The position numbers and the translations under genes were made by a program. The notes under the pieces are model-generated. The model was not told the DNA's origin and did not search any database. It saw only the letters and a list, made by a program, of their open reading frames with translations. A DNA stretch of 32,997 bases from CAYVUV01 sp964455095 (GTDB taxonomy: Bacteria > Desulfobacterota > Binatia > HRBIN30 > CADEER01), in NCBI GenBank assembly GCA_964455095.1, contig CAYVUV010000289.1, positions 1 through 32,997 on the forward strand, written 5' to 3'. Shown piece by piece: positions 16,535 through 24,487 of this stretch (the stretch's first letter is position 1; each line of letters starts with the position of its first letter).

Positions 16535-16960
16535 ATGGTGTCGACGCTCCTGTGGGCTTGCGCGCTGGTCGCCGCGACGGTGGGAATCCATGCGTGCGGT
16601 CTCACCGCGCTGCTGACGACATTGCAGACGTGGCGCACGCAGCCGCCGCGGCGCTTGTGGCCCATCACCCGGCTGCTGATCTTCTTGGCCTGGTGCATGA
16701 TCCTGCTCCACCTGATGGCGATTTCGGTCTGGGGGGCGTTCTATCTGTGGCAGGGGTACCTGCCCAACGCGGAAGCGGCGTTCTACTTTTCCGGCGTCAC
16801 GTACGCCGGCATCGGCTACGGCGATGTGGTGCTGGCGGAGCCGTGGCGGATGCTGGCACCGGTCGAGGGGTTGACCGGCGTGCTGATGTGCGGTTTGTCC
16901 ACGGGCGTCTTCTTCGCTGTCGTGAACGCCATTTATCAGGCGCGGCAGTCGAAGAGTTGA
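16535..16960 (+). CDS. Small K+ channel-like membrane protein (Ion_trans_2 type)
   Basis: A 141-residue protein with an N-terminal helix (5-28), a transmembrane helix (45-70), a pore loop and a last helix (109-134). The pore sequence SGVTYAGIGYGDVVL (86-100) keeps the GYGD of potassium filters, but the Thr normally before V/I-GYG is replaced by Gly (AGIGYGD rather than TTVGYGD). There is no cytosolic RCK domain. It probably assembles as a tetramer. It starts 4 bases after the ACP gene and is likely cotranscribed, though a functional link to acyl transfer is not obvious. Confidence 0.82.
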   Translation: MVSTLLWACALVAATVGIHACGLTALLTTLQTWRTQPPRRLWPITRLLIFLAWCMILLHLMAISVWGAFYLWQGYLPNAEAAFYFSGVTYAGIGYGDVVLAEPWRMLAPVEGLTGVLMCGLSTGVFFAVVNAIYQARQSKS

Positions 16961-16983
16961 GCGCGGCGAGTGAAGAGGAGAGA

Positions 16984-18039
16984 ATGCAACCCAACCGGTC
17001 CTCAGACCTCGTTCGCAGCACCCTGCAGCTTCTCGCCCTCGGGATACTGATCGCCAGTAGCTTCTGGGTCGTCCGCCCGTTTCTGGTCGCGTTGACCTGG
17101 GCCACCATGATCGTCGTCGCCACCTGGCCGGTGTTGCTGCACGTCCAGGCCTGGCTCGGCGGGCGCCGATCGCTGGGCGTCGCCGTGATGACGATCGCGT
17201 TGCTGCTGATCCTGGTGGTGCCGCTCTATCTCGGCATCTCGGCCATCGTCGAGAACGCCAACCGGATCGTCGATTGGTCGAAATCGCTGACGACGCTGAC
17301 GATCCCGCAACCGCCGACGTGGGTCGAGGCGCTCCCCCTGGTCGGTGCGAAGTTGGCGGGAGGGTGGCGGCAACTCGCGGCGACCGCGCCCGAGGACCTG
17401 GCGGGGCGCTTCGCTCCGTATGCCAGCGCGCTCGCCCTCTGGTTCGTCGGGCAGGTGGGCAGTATTGGAATGCTGGTCGTGCAGTTCCTGCTCACGGTGG
17501 TCATCGCCGCGCTGCTGTATACGAACGGCGAAGCGGCAGCCCGCGGCGCCGACCAGTTCGCCCGGCGTCTGGCAGGGCCGCAAGGTGAGAGCGCGGTGCA
17601 CCTCGCCGGACAGGCCGTTCGCGGCGTCGCACTGGGCGTCATCGTCACCGCCATTGCCCAGTCCACCGCGGCCGGTCTTGGCTTGGTGATGGTCGGTGTG
17701 CCGTTCGCCGCGATTCTCACCGCCGTGATCTTCATTCTGTGCGTGGCACAATTGGGGCCCGGACTGGTGCTGATCCCGGCGCTGATCTGGGTCTACTGGA
17801 CGCAAGGCGGCGTATGGGGGACGGGCTTTCTCCTCTGGGCGATCTTCTGCGCCACCTTCGACAGCTTCCTGCGCCCGATGCTCATCCGGCGCGGTGCCGA
17901 CCTGCCGCTGCTGCTGATTTTCACCGGTGTGATTGGCGGCCTCATCGCCTTCGGCGTCATCGGGCTCTTCATCGGGCCGGTGGTGCTGGCGGTGGCGTAC
18001 ACACTGCTCGTCGATTGGGTGGCGCAGGGCACGGAGTGA
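16984..18039 (+). CDS. AI-2E/PerM-family membrane permease
   Basis: A 351-residue polytopic inner-membrane protein with the family layout: two N-terminal helices, a hydrophilic middle (about 95-150), then a helical core ending in TGVIGGLIAFGVIGLFIGPVVLAV, the most conserved block of the AI-2E (PerM, TqsA, YdiK) family. The ATG at 16984 has GAAGAGGAGAG just upstream; the frame is open earlier but lacks a comparable ribosome site. Substrates of this family are mostly unknown (autoinducer-2 export or Na+/H+ exchange in studied cases). It sits 23 bases after the channel gene and 41 before the lipoprotein hydrolase, in one same-strand run. Confidence 0.9.
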   Translation: MQPNRSSDLVRSTLQLLALGILIASSFWVVRPFLVALTWATMIVVATWPVLLHVQAWLGGRRSLGVAVMTIALLLILVVPLYLGISAIVENANRIVDWSKSLTTLTIPQPPTWVEALPLVGAKLAGGWRQLAATAPEDLAGRFAPYASALALWFVGQVGSIGMLVVQFLLTVVIAALLYTNGEAAARGADQFARRLAGPQGESAVHLAGQAVRGVALGVIVTAIAQSTAAGLGLVMVGVPFAAILTAVIFILCVAQLGPGLVLIPALIWVYWTQGGVWGTGFLLWAIFCATFDSFLRPMLIRRGADLPLLLIFTGVIGGLIAFGVIGLFIGPVVLAVAYTLLVDWVAQGTE

Positions 18040-18080
18040 TCGCTGAAGTCCGGTTGGTCGAGAGGAGCAGGAGACACCAC

Positions 18081-19994
18081 ATGCATGCATTCCGCAAAGT
18101 TACTGCCGGGCCGCGCGCCGCCGTTGGCCCGGCGCCACTGATCATCGTCGTGGCATTCGGGTTGGCGGTCTCGGGCTGTGCGTCGGCGGTGGGCGTCTCG
18201 CGCCTGTCGGCGCGCGACGTGCACCGCTCGGTGACCAGCAACGCGTTGTCGACCGGCGATCTCAGCGAGGAAACGCAGATCACGTTGCGCAACCACAATC
18301 TCGTCGAGCAGTTCGACAAGACCCCGGAAGAAGCCCTGGCGAAGCTGCGCGCGGATGTGCTGAGTGCGGGTCCAAGCAATGCGGATCTGTTCGCCCTCAC
18401 CGAATTGTCGTTCTTCCACGCCGAGCACAGCCACAAACGGTCGTACTATCTCGCCGCCGCGGTGTACGCCTTCGCCTACCTGTTCCCCGAGGACGCGCAG
18501 CGCCAGCCGGTGGCGATGGACCCGCGCTACCGCTGGGCCTGCGACATCTACGAGCGCGCCGTCACCGAGGGGTTCCGCGAGATCAAGGGGGACAACATGG
18601 ATCCCCGCGCCGGGCTCTACGAGCTGCCCTTCGGCACGCTCGACGTGAGCTTCGATACAGCCGACCTCGTCTGGGGCACTCGCCGATTGAAGGACTTCGT
18701 TCCGGTCGGCGAGTTGGACGTCAGAGGCTTGCGCAACCGCTACCGATCGCACGGCATCGGCGCGCCGCTGGCGGCTGCGACGGAGATTCCGGCGGGAACG
18801 GACATTACCCAGGATCTCGTTGGCCCCTACGTGCGCATTCCGATGACTGCCGTCCTGCTGCTCGAACGCCCCCGCCAACAGCTGGGCGCGTCCGAGCTCC
18901 ACGCCACGCTGCGTCTCTTCACCGCCACCGCGGTCGAGAGCGTTGCGATCGGCGAGCAATCGGTTCCGCTCGAGATCGATCGCACCGCGCCGATCGCCAC
19001 GACGCTGGCGGCAAACAGGATGTTGGACAACGAGCTGGCCAATTTTCTCGGCCGCGCCGTCGGGGTCACTCGGCAAGGGCGCCTCGGGGCGCGCGCCCCC
19101 TATCGGCGCGGGCAGATCCCCGTCGTGTTCGTTCACGGCACCAATTCGAGCCCGGCGCGTTGGGCCGACATGGTCAACGACCTCGAAGCGGACGACTGGG
19201 TGCGCCAGCGTTTTCAGTTCTGGTTCTTCTCCTACGACAGCGGTGCGCCGATCGCGTACTCGTCGATGCTGTTGCGCAATGCCCTGCGGGCCGCGGTCAA
19301 GCAGTTCGATCCGGAGGGCACCGACGAATGCCTCAAACACATGGTCGTCATCGGCCACAGCCAGGGGGGGCTGCTCACCAAGATGATGGTGATCAACTCG
19401 GGTGACCGCTTCTGGCGCAATGCCAGTAGCCGCGAGTTGGACGAGTTGGACCTCTCCGAGAAAACCCGCACGCTGCTGCGCGATGCGATGTTCGTCGAGC
19501 CGCTGCCCTTCGTCGACCGCGTGATCTTTGTCGCCACGCCGCATCGCGGCAGCTATCTCGCCGGTCCGGAGCTGTTGCGCCGGCTGATGCAGCGACTGGT
19601 CTCGATGCCGAGCACGCTGCTGCAAACCAGTGCCGATATGTTCTCCACCGACAGCGTCAAGCCGTACTTGAAGATGCAGACCCTCCCCACCGCGATCGAC
19701 AACATGTCTCCCAGCCACCCTTTCATTCGCACCATCGCGGAGATTCCCGTCGCGCCGGGCGTCCACGCGCATTCGATCATTGCGGTCGACCGCGATACCG
19801 ACGGTGACGGCGTGGTCAAGTACGCCAGCGCGCACATCGACGGCGTCGAGTCGGAGTACGTCGTCAACTCGCCGCACTCGTGTCAGTCGAATCCAGAGAC
19901 GGTCGACGAAGTGCGGCGGATTCTGCGCCTGCAGGCGGCGCAGGTCTCCTGCGGTCCCCCGGCGCCGCCCGCCGCCGGCGCGGCGCTCCCGTGA
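18081..19994 (+). CDS. Lipoprotein alpha/beta-hydrolase (lipase/esterase-like)
   Basis: A 637-residue protein. The N-terminus is a lipoprotein signal with lipobox LAVSGC (Cys33). Residues 40-330 form an N-domain I cannot name. The hydrolase domain starts with VVFVHGTNSSPARW (oxyanion HG at 352-353), has the nucleophile elbow VVIGHSQGG (Ser427), IFVATPHRGS, then a likely acid in DGDGVVKYASAHIDG and a His in VNSPHSC near the end, all usual for esterases and phospholipases acting at membranes. CAGGAG lies upstream of the ATG at 18081. The location suggests turnover of envelope lipids or of the acyl groups installed by the upstream operon, which is inference. Last of the large plus-strand run before the SYLF gene. 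Confidence 0.87.
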   Translation: MHAFRKVTAGPRAAVGPAPLIIVVAFGLAVSGCASAVGVSRLSARDVHRSVTSNALSTGDLSEETQITLRNHNLVEQFDKTPEEALAKLRADVLSAGPSNADLFALTELSFFHAEHSHKRSYYLAAAVYAFAYLFPEDAQRQPVAMDPRYRWACDIYERAVTEGFREIKGDNMDPRAGLYELPFGTLDVSFDTADLVWGTRRLKDFVPVGELDVRGLRNRYRSHGIGAPLAAATEIPAGTDITQDLVGPYVRIPMTAVLLLERPRQQLGASELHATLRLFTATAVESVAIGEQSVPLEIDRTAPIATTLAANRMLDNELANFLGRAVGVTRQGRLGARAPYRRGQIPVVFVHGTNSSPARWADMVNDLEADDWVRQRFQFWFFSYDSGAPIAYSSMLLRNALRAAVKQFDPEGTDECLKHMVVIGHSQGGLLTKMMVINSGDRFWRNASSRELDELDLSEKTRTLLRDAMFVEPLPFVDRVIFVATPHRGSYLAGPELLRRLMQRLVSMPSTLLQTSADMFSTDSVKPYLKMQTLPTAIDNMSPSHPFIRTIAEIPVAPGVHAHSIIAVDRDTDGDGVVKYASAHIDGVESEYVVNSPHSCQSNPETVDEVRRILRLQAAQVSCGPPAPPAAGAALP

Positions 19995-20059
19995 GGGGTT
20001 CCGCGCCGGGGCAATGCGATGGTAATATCAGTGCAACGGAGCAGCCAGAGGAGAGGGAT

Positions 20060-20617
20060 ATGATGCATCGGATGCGAATTCAGATGACGGTCCTGCTGCT
20101 GGCGGCGTTGGTCGCTGCGACTTCTGCGCCGGGCGCGTTGGCGGCCAGCCGGGAAGAGCTCGCGCGCGACGGCGCCAACGCGCTGAAGAGCCTCTATGCG
20201 AGCAACACCGCGGCGCGACTGCTCGGCGACAAGGCCAAGGCCGTGCTGGTGTTCCCGCACATCGTCAAGGCCGGCTTCATGTTCGGCGGGCAGATCGGCG
20301 ATGGGGTGCTCATGAAGGGCGGCCAGGCGGTCGGATACTACAACTCGCTCGCTGGGTCGTACGGGCTGCAAGCCGGGCTTCAGGTCTTCGGCTACGCGCT
20401 GTTCTTCATGAACGACGGCGCGCTGGCCTACCTCGACAAGAGCGACGGTTGGGAGATCGGTGTCGGTCCGAGCGTCGTCGTGGTTGACAAGGGGGTCGGC
20501 AAGTCGCTCACCAGCACGACCATCACGCAGGATGTCTACGCCTTCATCTTCGATCAGAAGGGCTTGATGGCCGGCATCGGCATTCAGGGCTCGAAGATCA
20601 CGAAGATCAAGAAGTAG
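20060..20617 (+). CDS. SYLF/Ysc84-domain lipid-binding secreted protein
   Basis: A 185-residue protein with a signal peptide (residues 1-29, ending GALAA) and a SYLF (Ysc84) domain: KAKAVLVFPHIVKAGFMFGGQ, GVLMKGGQAVGYYNSLAGSYGLQAG, and a C-terminal GLMAGIGIQGSKITKI strand. SYLF domains bind lipids; bacterial members are exported and poorly understood. GAGGAGAGGG precedes two ATGs (20060 and 20063). It follows the lipoprotein hydrolase by 65 bases and precedes another exported protein by 43. Confidence 0.9.
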   Translation: MMHRMRIQMTVLLLAALVAATSAPGALAASREELARDGANALKSLYASNTAARLLGDKAKAVLVFPHIVKAGFMFGGQIGDGVLMKGGQAVGYYNSLAGSYGLQAGLQVFGYALFFMNDGALAYLDKSDGWEIGVGPSVVVVDKGVGKSLTSTTITQDVYAFIFDQKGLMAGIGIQGSKITKIKK

Positions 20618-20660
20618 CACGCGGCGCCCGCGCGCTGCCGACGCAGAAAGGAGCCATCTC

Positions 20661-21170
20661 ATGTCGAAGATACGTTTTGCCCTCGCGGCCGCTGCCCTCC
20701 TCGTGCTCTCCGCCGTTGCGCTGCGCGCGGCGCCGCCCCCGAGCGACGATGCGGCGGCCGAATTGGACGTCCTGGTCGACTCGATTCAGTCCAATCGCAC
20801 TGCCCTGGTGGCGGCAAACCTCAAACTGACCGACGACGAGGCCACCAAGTTCTGGCCGGTCTACGAGCGCTACCACAAGGAGATCAACGCCATTGGCGAT
20901 CGCCTCGTCGCCGTCATCGAGGAGTACGCCGCGAACTTCACCACCCTGACCGACGAGAAGGCGATAAAGCTCGTCGACGACTACCTCAACGTCGAGGCGG
21001 ACCGCACGAAGGTGAAACGCACCTACGTCGACGAGTTCGCCAAGGCGTTGCCGGGACGCAAGCTGGCGCGCTTCTACCAGATCGAAAACAAGATGGACGC
21101 CGTGATCCGCTACGACCTCGCCGCCTCGATTCCGGTGGTGGACGAGGACGTGAGCGCGCCGGTGAAGTGA
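20661..21170 (+). CDS. Small helical periplasmic protein (Spy/CpxP-like shape)
   Basis: A 169-residue protein with a signal peptide (to about residue 24, ALRAAPP) and an all-helical, charged mature part. LKLTDDEATKFWPVYERYHKEI (starting near 54) resembles the LTxxQ-type segments of Spy/CpxP-like periplasmic chaperones, but the match is loose. GAAAGGAG lies upstream of the ATG. There are no cysteines and no catalytic motif. It ends the plus-strand gene run, followed by two hairpins. Function is probably structural or chaperone-like. Confidence 0.78.
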   Translation: MSKIRFALAAAALLVLSAVALRAAPPPSDDAAAELDVLVDSIQSNRTALVAANLKLTDDEATKFWPVYERYHKEINAIGDRLVAVIEEYAANFTTLTDEKAIKLVDDYLNVEADRTKVKRTYVDEFAKALPGRKLARFYQIENKMDAVIRYDLAASIPVVDEDVSAPVK

Positions 21171-21194
21171 GCGACGCAGATGGCGCATGCGCCT

Positions 21195-21233
21195 GACCCC
21201 GAAGGGGTCTAGAACATTCGGGGCAAAGCCCCG
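21195..21233. terminator. Two tandem hairpins between convergent genes
   Basis: GACCCC-GAA-GGGGTC (21195-21209) and CGGGGC-AAA-GCCCCG (21219-21233) are perfect short hairpins between the convergent small periplasmic protein and the cytochrome b/c gene. There are no long T-runs, but the placement suits termination on both strands. Confidence 0.6.
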
Positions 21234-21256
21234 GTCAAGTGTGCTTCCGAGGAGCG

Positions 21257-23251
21257 TTACGCCGGCGGTTCGGCACCATCCGTGTCTGGCGGCGCCTCGT
21301 CGTCCGCCGCCTCGCCTTCTCGCTCGCGCACGCGGCTGGCCGGCGGGTGACCGGACCACCAGGTGCGATCCATCGGATACACATCCGGATCGAAGATCAC
21401 CCAGTAGAGGTGCCAGACCGCGACGGCGAGCGAGGCCAGGACGGCTTCGTAGAAGTGCACCGCCGTGGCGACGTCGGTAAACCACTTCGGCAGGTGCCGC
21501 AGCGTCAAGTCGCTGAACCAGAGCACCAGGCCGCTCGCCGTCATGATCAGCATGCCCCAGAGAAAAGCCCAGTACTCGGCTTTCTCAATGTAACTGAAGG
21601 ACCCGCTCGGCGGCAGAGTGGGGCGCAGGCCGAGGTACCAGGCCCAGCGCGCGCCGAGGTGGCGCAGATCGTTGAATGACCAGCGCAGTCCGCGCAGGCG
21701 ACCGCGCAGCGCCTGGCTGCTGTACCAATGGCCGAGATGCCAGAGCAGCGCGCCGAGAATCACCAGCGCGGCGGCGCGGTGCACCGTGCCGCGCAGCCCG
21801 AAGCGCGCCTCCCAGCGCAACAGCGGCGCCGCCCACCAGCTCTCGGGGTAGGTGAGCGCGAATCCGGTCAGGACGAGGACCGGGAAGCTCAGCATGACGA
21901 GCCCGTGCTGCCAGCGCAGCGGGCGCGACATGCGCACGCGCGGCGCCGGCGGCGCGGCCGCGGCGGGCGGAGGCCCGTGGCGCACCTTGACGGCGAAATC
22001 GGTCGCGGTGTGCAGCACCATGGCACCGATCACCAGGCCGATCACCCACAGGTACACGTAGCGGATCCAGAATTCGGCGCGCTGTGGCGAGCCGCCGCCG
22101 AGGACGTGGACCGCCCCGATGGGAAAGCTCGAGCCGGCGCCGGGATGGCACTTGCCGCAGGTGCTCGGCAGGTTGGCTTCGCTGATCAGCGAGCGCGGAT
22201 CGCTGGACGGCAGGATGTTGTGCACGCCGTGGCAGCTGGCGCAATTGGCGACGTTGACCTGCCCGGCGCGCAGCGCCAGGCCGTGGAAGCTGTCTTGATA
22301 GGACGCGACCTGCTGCGCCGAGAGGCCGTACTTGCGCGTGAGGCGCAGGTCGCCGTGGCAGCGGCCGCAGGTCAGGGTCGCGATGTTGCGGGTGAACACC
22401 GGCGCCGTCGGATCGCTGCTCGGCAGGATGTCGTGCTCGCCGTGGCAGTTCGTGCACGACGGCGCGTCGCGCAGCCCGCGCGCCAGCGCGGCGCCGTGCA
22501 CGCTGTCGCGGAACTCGGCCGCGACGGCGGCGTGACAGGTGCCGCAGGTGTCGGGCACGCGGCTGGGCCAGATCGTCGAGCTCGGGTCGGAGGCGGGCAG
22601 GATCGCGTGCGAGCCGTGGCAGTCGGAGCAGACGGCGGCGTGCGTGCCGGCGGCGACCCGGCTGCCGTGGACGCTCTTCAGGTAGGCTTCGACCGGCCGC
22701 GTGATCGGCAGGCGCGCGCCCGTGGTGGCATTCGCGGCATGGCATTTCGCGCAGGTCGCCGCGAGATGCGACCAGTGAGCCGCCGAGGCCGGGTCGGTGT
22801 GCGACCGGGCGATATGCACATCGCTGTGGCAATCGGCGCACCCCGCTGCCGCCGGGCGGTCGCCCGACGCGGCGTGGCGGCTGGTGCGATAGGCCGCGAC
22901 CGCTTCATCGTGACAGCCCTCGCAGGTGTCGAGGTCGACCTTGGCGAGGTGCTCCTCGTGCGGGATCTCTTCTATGTCGCTATGGCAGTTGGTGCACTCG
23001 AGCTCGCCGTGGACCGAGGCTGCGAAGGCGGCGGTTGAGACGTGCAGCGAGCGTTCGTCCGCACCCTTGAACTCCTCGTCGTCGTGACATTCGAGGCAAT
23101 GCGCGTTGCTCGTCCCCTCGGCGGCGGCGCTGTCGGCGCGCAGGCCGGCGAAGAACAGGAGCAGCGCCAGGCTGACGCCGAGCGCGCGAGACGCGCCGCT
23201 CAGCGCAGGAGCCAGGGGCCTTGGAGCTTCCGCTACGTCAGCGCGAACCAC
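21257..23251 (-). CDS. Undecaheme cytochrome c fused to membrane cytochrome b (CbcL-like architecture)
   Basis: A 664-residue protein. After a signal or membrane segment (about 24-44), eleven CXXCH motifs run from C52 to C365 (52, 86, 110, 138, 167, 208, 236, 266, 295, 337, 365), with repeated CHG.H.ILP.SDP spacers. A membrane part follows with about five helices (398-414, 447-466, 488-506, 558-580, 599-620) and His candidates H449, H491, H599 and H613 for two b hemes, as in formate-dehydrogenase gamma/HydB-like cytochromes. The same order (periplasmic multiheme c, then b) is known for CbcL of Geobacter, a quinol oxidase feeding extracellular electron transfer. The start is GTG 23251 with CCGGAGCGG upstream. 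Monocistronic. Confidence 0.92.
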   Translation of the reverse strand: MVRADVAEAPRPLAPALSGASRALGVSLALLLFFAGLRADSAAAEGTSNAHCLECHDDEEFKGADERSLHVSTAAFAASVHGELECTNCHSDIEEIPHEEHLAKVDLDTCEGCHDEAVAAYRTSRHAASGDRPAAAGCADCHSDVHIARSHTDPASAAHWSHLAATCAKCHAANATTGARLPITRPVEAYLKSVHGSRVAAGTHAAVCSDCHGSHAILPASDPSSTIWPSRVPDTCGTCHAAVAAEFRDSVHGAALARGLRDAPSCTNCHGEHDILPSSDPTAPVFTRNIATLTCGRCHGDLRLTRKYGLSAQQVASYQDSFHGLALRAGQVNVANCASCHGVHNILPSSDPRSLISEANLPSTCGKCHPGAGSSFPIGAVHVLGGGSPQRAEFWIRYVYLWVIGLVIGAMVLHTATDFAVKVRHGPPPAAAAPPAPRVRMSRPLRWQHGLVMLSFPVLVLTGFALTYPESWWAAPLLRWEARFGLRGTVHRAAALVILGALLWHLGHWYSSQALRGRLRGLRWSFNDLRHLGARWAWYLGLRPTLPPSGSFSYIEKAEYWAFLWGMLIMTASGLVLWFSDLTLRHLPKWFTDVATAVHFYEAVLASLAVAVWHLYWVIFDPDVYPMDRTWWSGHPPASRVREREGEAADDEAPPDTDGAEPPA

Positions 23252-23335
23252 GGAATGACCGCTCCGGACGAACGACGATCAACAGCGCGTACATGCGGGC
23301 GGCATGATGCAGGGATTGCGGCGCCGCCGTCAACG

Positions 23336-23539
23336 TCACCGCACGAGATTAACTTCTTCGTACGAGAACTCCGGCAGACGAGCATTGGTGCGAGCATGCT
23401 CGATGGTCATGCTCACAAGATTTCCCTGGTCGTCGAGATCGGCGTAAATGTTCTCGCTGATCTCCTTGGTCTCGGCCACGGCGTTGTCGGTGAACTCCAT
23501 CAATGCCGTGTCGGTGTCCGGAAAGTACTTAACTCTCAT
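23336..23539 (-). CDS. DUF2283-family protein, probable antitoxin
   Basis: A 67-residue protein matching DUF2283 in its whole length: MRVKYFPDTDTALMEFTDNA, AETKEISENIYADLDDQGNL, then VSMTIEHAR. Members are small beta-rich proteins commonly encoded next to DUF4258 proteins in toxin-antitoxin-like pairs. The ATG at 23539 follows AAGGAGGGCAGCG and overlaps the upstream DUF4258 gene by 11 bases, so the two are coupled. That it neutralises its neighbour is inferred from family context. Confidence 0.88.
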   Translation of the reverse strand: MRVKYFPDTDTALMEFTDNAVAETKEISENIYADLDDQGNLVSMTIEHARTNARLPEFSYEEVNLVR

Positions 23540-23777
23540 CGCTGCCCTCCTTGAAGGACCGATCGAAGAACGCGTTGTGTACGGTCTCGCCGTCAGCGAG
23601 CAGGATCACTCGCAGGACTTTGCCTGTCTCTGCAATCTTCGCCCACTTGCGTAGCCGGCCATCGGACTGAATCTCGGTCCGCTGTGCGTGGGTGAGCACG
23701 AAGGTGATCCATTCGTCGCGGATGGTAGCGCGGTCCGGCCGTTGTCGCACGTGCTGAAAGTACTGCGTCGTCTTCAC
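23529..23777 (-). CDS. DUF4258-like protein, probable toxin
   Basis: An 82-residue basic protein starting at GTG 23777, with GGGGCTCC just before. The sequence has a HVRQRPDR start, an internal RDEWITFVLTHAQRTEIQSDGR segment and a strand rich in RVILLADGETVHNAFFDRSF, consistent with the small RelE/BrnT-like fold of DUF4258. The downstream antitoxin-like gene overlaps it by 11 bases. Toxin activity (probably RNA cleavage if RelE-like) is inference. The pair lies directly after an integron cassette on the same strand. Confidence 0.78.
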   Translation of the reverse strand: MKTTQYFQHVRQRPDRATIRDEWITFVLTHAQRTEIQSDGRLRKWAKIAETGKVLRVILLADGETVHNAFFDRSFKEGSDES

Positions 23778-23883
23778 GGAGCCCCACGTTGAGGCACCAC
23801 GCTAACGCGAATCGAGCCGACGTTTCCAGTAGGAACCGCCCGCCGGTGTCAGCGACAAACTGACAAAATAGCAACACCTCACA

Positions 23884-23979
23884 GCCGAACGCCTTCGGTC
23901 AGCCGCGCGGGCCGCGGCGCGAGGTCACCCGTTTCCCGTTCGGCCCCCGGCCCGCGTCGGCTGCAGCGGTTTGTTAGAG
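23884..23979 (-). other. Integron attC recombination site
   Basis: Read on the minus strand: core site CTCTAAC (23979-23973), a 9-base spacer, stem arm CAGCCGACGCGGGCCG (23963-23948), a 33-base loop, the matching arm CGGCCCGCGCGGCTG (23914-23900), a 9-base spacer, and GTTCGGC (23890-23884). The arms pair over 15 bases with a single unpaired A, the extrahelical base typical of attC. The 3' core differs from the 5' core, as expected in an integrated cassette, because its last six bases belong to the next DNA. The site starts 6 bases after the cassette gene's stop. Confidence 0.75.
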
Positions 23980-24487
23980 AGCCTTCAATGCAGGCATCCC
24001 ACGTACACTCTTGCGCGCTTAGAGTACGCGTCAGGATAGGCGCGGTGCGCGACTTCGAGCATCCGACCGGTCTCGCTCGAGCCGGTGACTTCGCTCGAAA
24101 CCATCACGACATAGAGCCCCTTGGAAAAGCCGCCGTAGTCGCTCGACCATTCGACACTGGCGTAGGTGCCATCATCGTACCGGCCGCGGGGAACGTAACA
24201 CGGGTACGGGAAGTCGTTTCGACTGCACTCTTCCTCCGAGGAGGTCAGGCCGGTCCGCTCATGGGGAGACAATCCCCGCAGATCGAGTCGTACCCCGAGC
24301 TTTGCCGCCGCGCTCGCAGCCGCTTTCGCTGCCTCCTTGTAGCTGGCAGTCGACTTTACGATCACGAACTCCTTCTCAACGAATGGCTCGGGTTCGACGT
24401 TCTCCTCCCCGGGCGACACGATCGCTGTCGTGAGCACTACGAGCAACGGGAGGGCAACGCGCAGCCAGTCCATGTCATGCTCTCTAA
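23890..24487 (-). mobile_element. Integron gene cassette (one ORF plus attC)
   Basis: The unit runs from TTAGAGAG at 24487 to the G at 23890. Its first core site, GTTAGAG (24488-24482), is the exact reverse complement of the R'' core CTCTAAC at 23979-23973; extended, GTTAGAGAG/CTCTCTAAC is a 9-base perfect inverted repeat at 23973-23981 and 24480-24488. That is what a circularised cassette's attC requires. It carries one ORF close to both ends, the standard compact cassette layout, and lies downstream of an integrase relic. Confidence 0.72.
23985..24473 (-). CDS. Secreted protein of unknown function carried by the cassette
   Basis: A 162-residue protein with a signal peptide (residues 1-20, LPLLVVLTTAIVSPGE). 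The mature part starts with a strand-helix unit (FVIVKSTASYKEAAKAAASAA, about 36-56) and ends with SKRARVYVGCLH. A middle segment reads YPCYVPRGRYDDGTYASVEWS with a probable disulphide (two Cys about 8 residues apart). The FVIVKS..SYKEA pattern resembles short 'SPOR-like' or protease-inhibitor-like folds, but I do not recognise a named family. Its ATG at 24473 is 14 bases after the cassette boundary and the attC follows its stop by 6 bases. Confidence 0.75.
   Translation of the reverse strand: MDWLRVALPLLVVLTTAIVSPGEENVEPEPFVEKEFVIVKSTASYKEAAKAAASAAAKLGVRLDLRGLSPHERTGLTSSEEECSRNDFPYPCYVPRGRYDDGTYASVEWSSDYGGFSKGLYVVMVSSEVTGSSETGRMLEVAHRAYPDAYSKRARVYVGCLH

Noticed and set aside
17793..19877. 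A 694-codon open frame on the minus strand
   Set aside because: It lies opposite the AI-2E permease and lipoprotein hydrolase, both with clear motifs and ribosome sites. Its translation is Arg/Gly/Asp-rich low-quality sequence typical of antisense frames in GC-rich DNA.
23252..23335. A second attC after the DUF2283 gene
   Set aside because: No GCCGAAC or similar core and no attC-like stem was found, so the toxin-antitoxin pair is not called a cassette.
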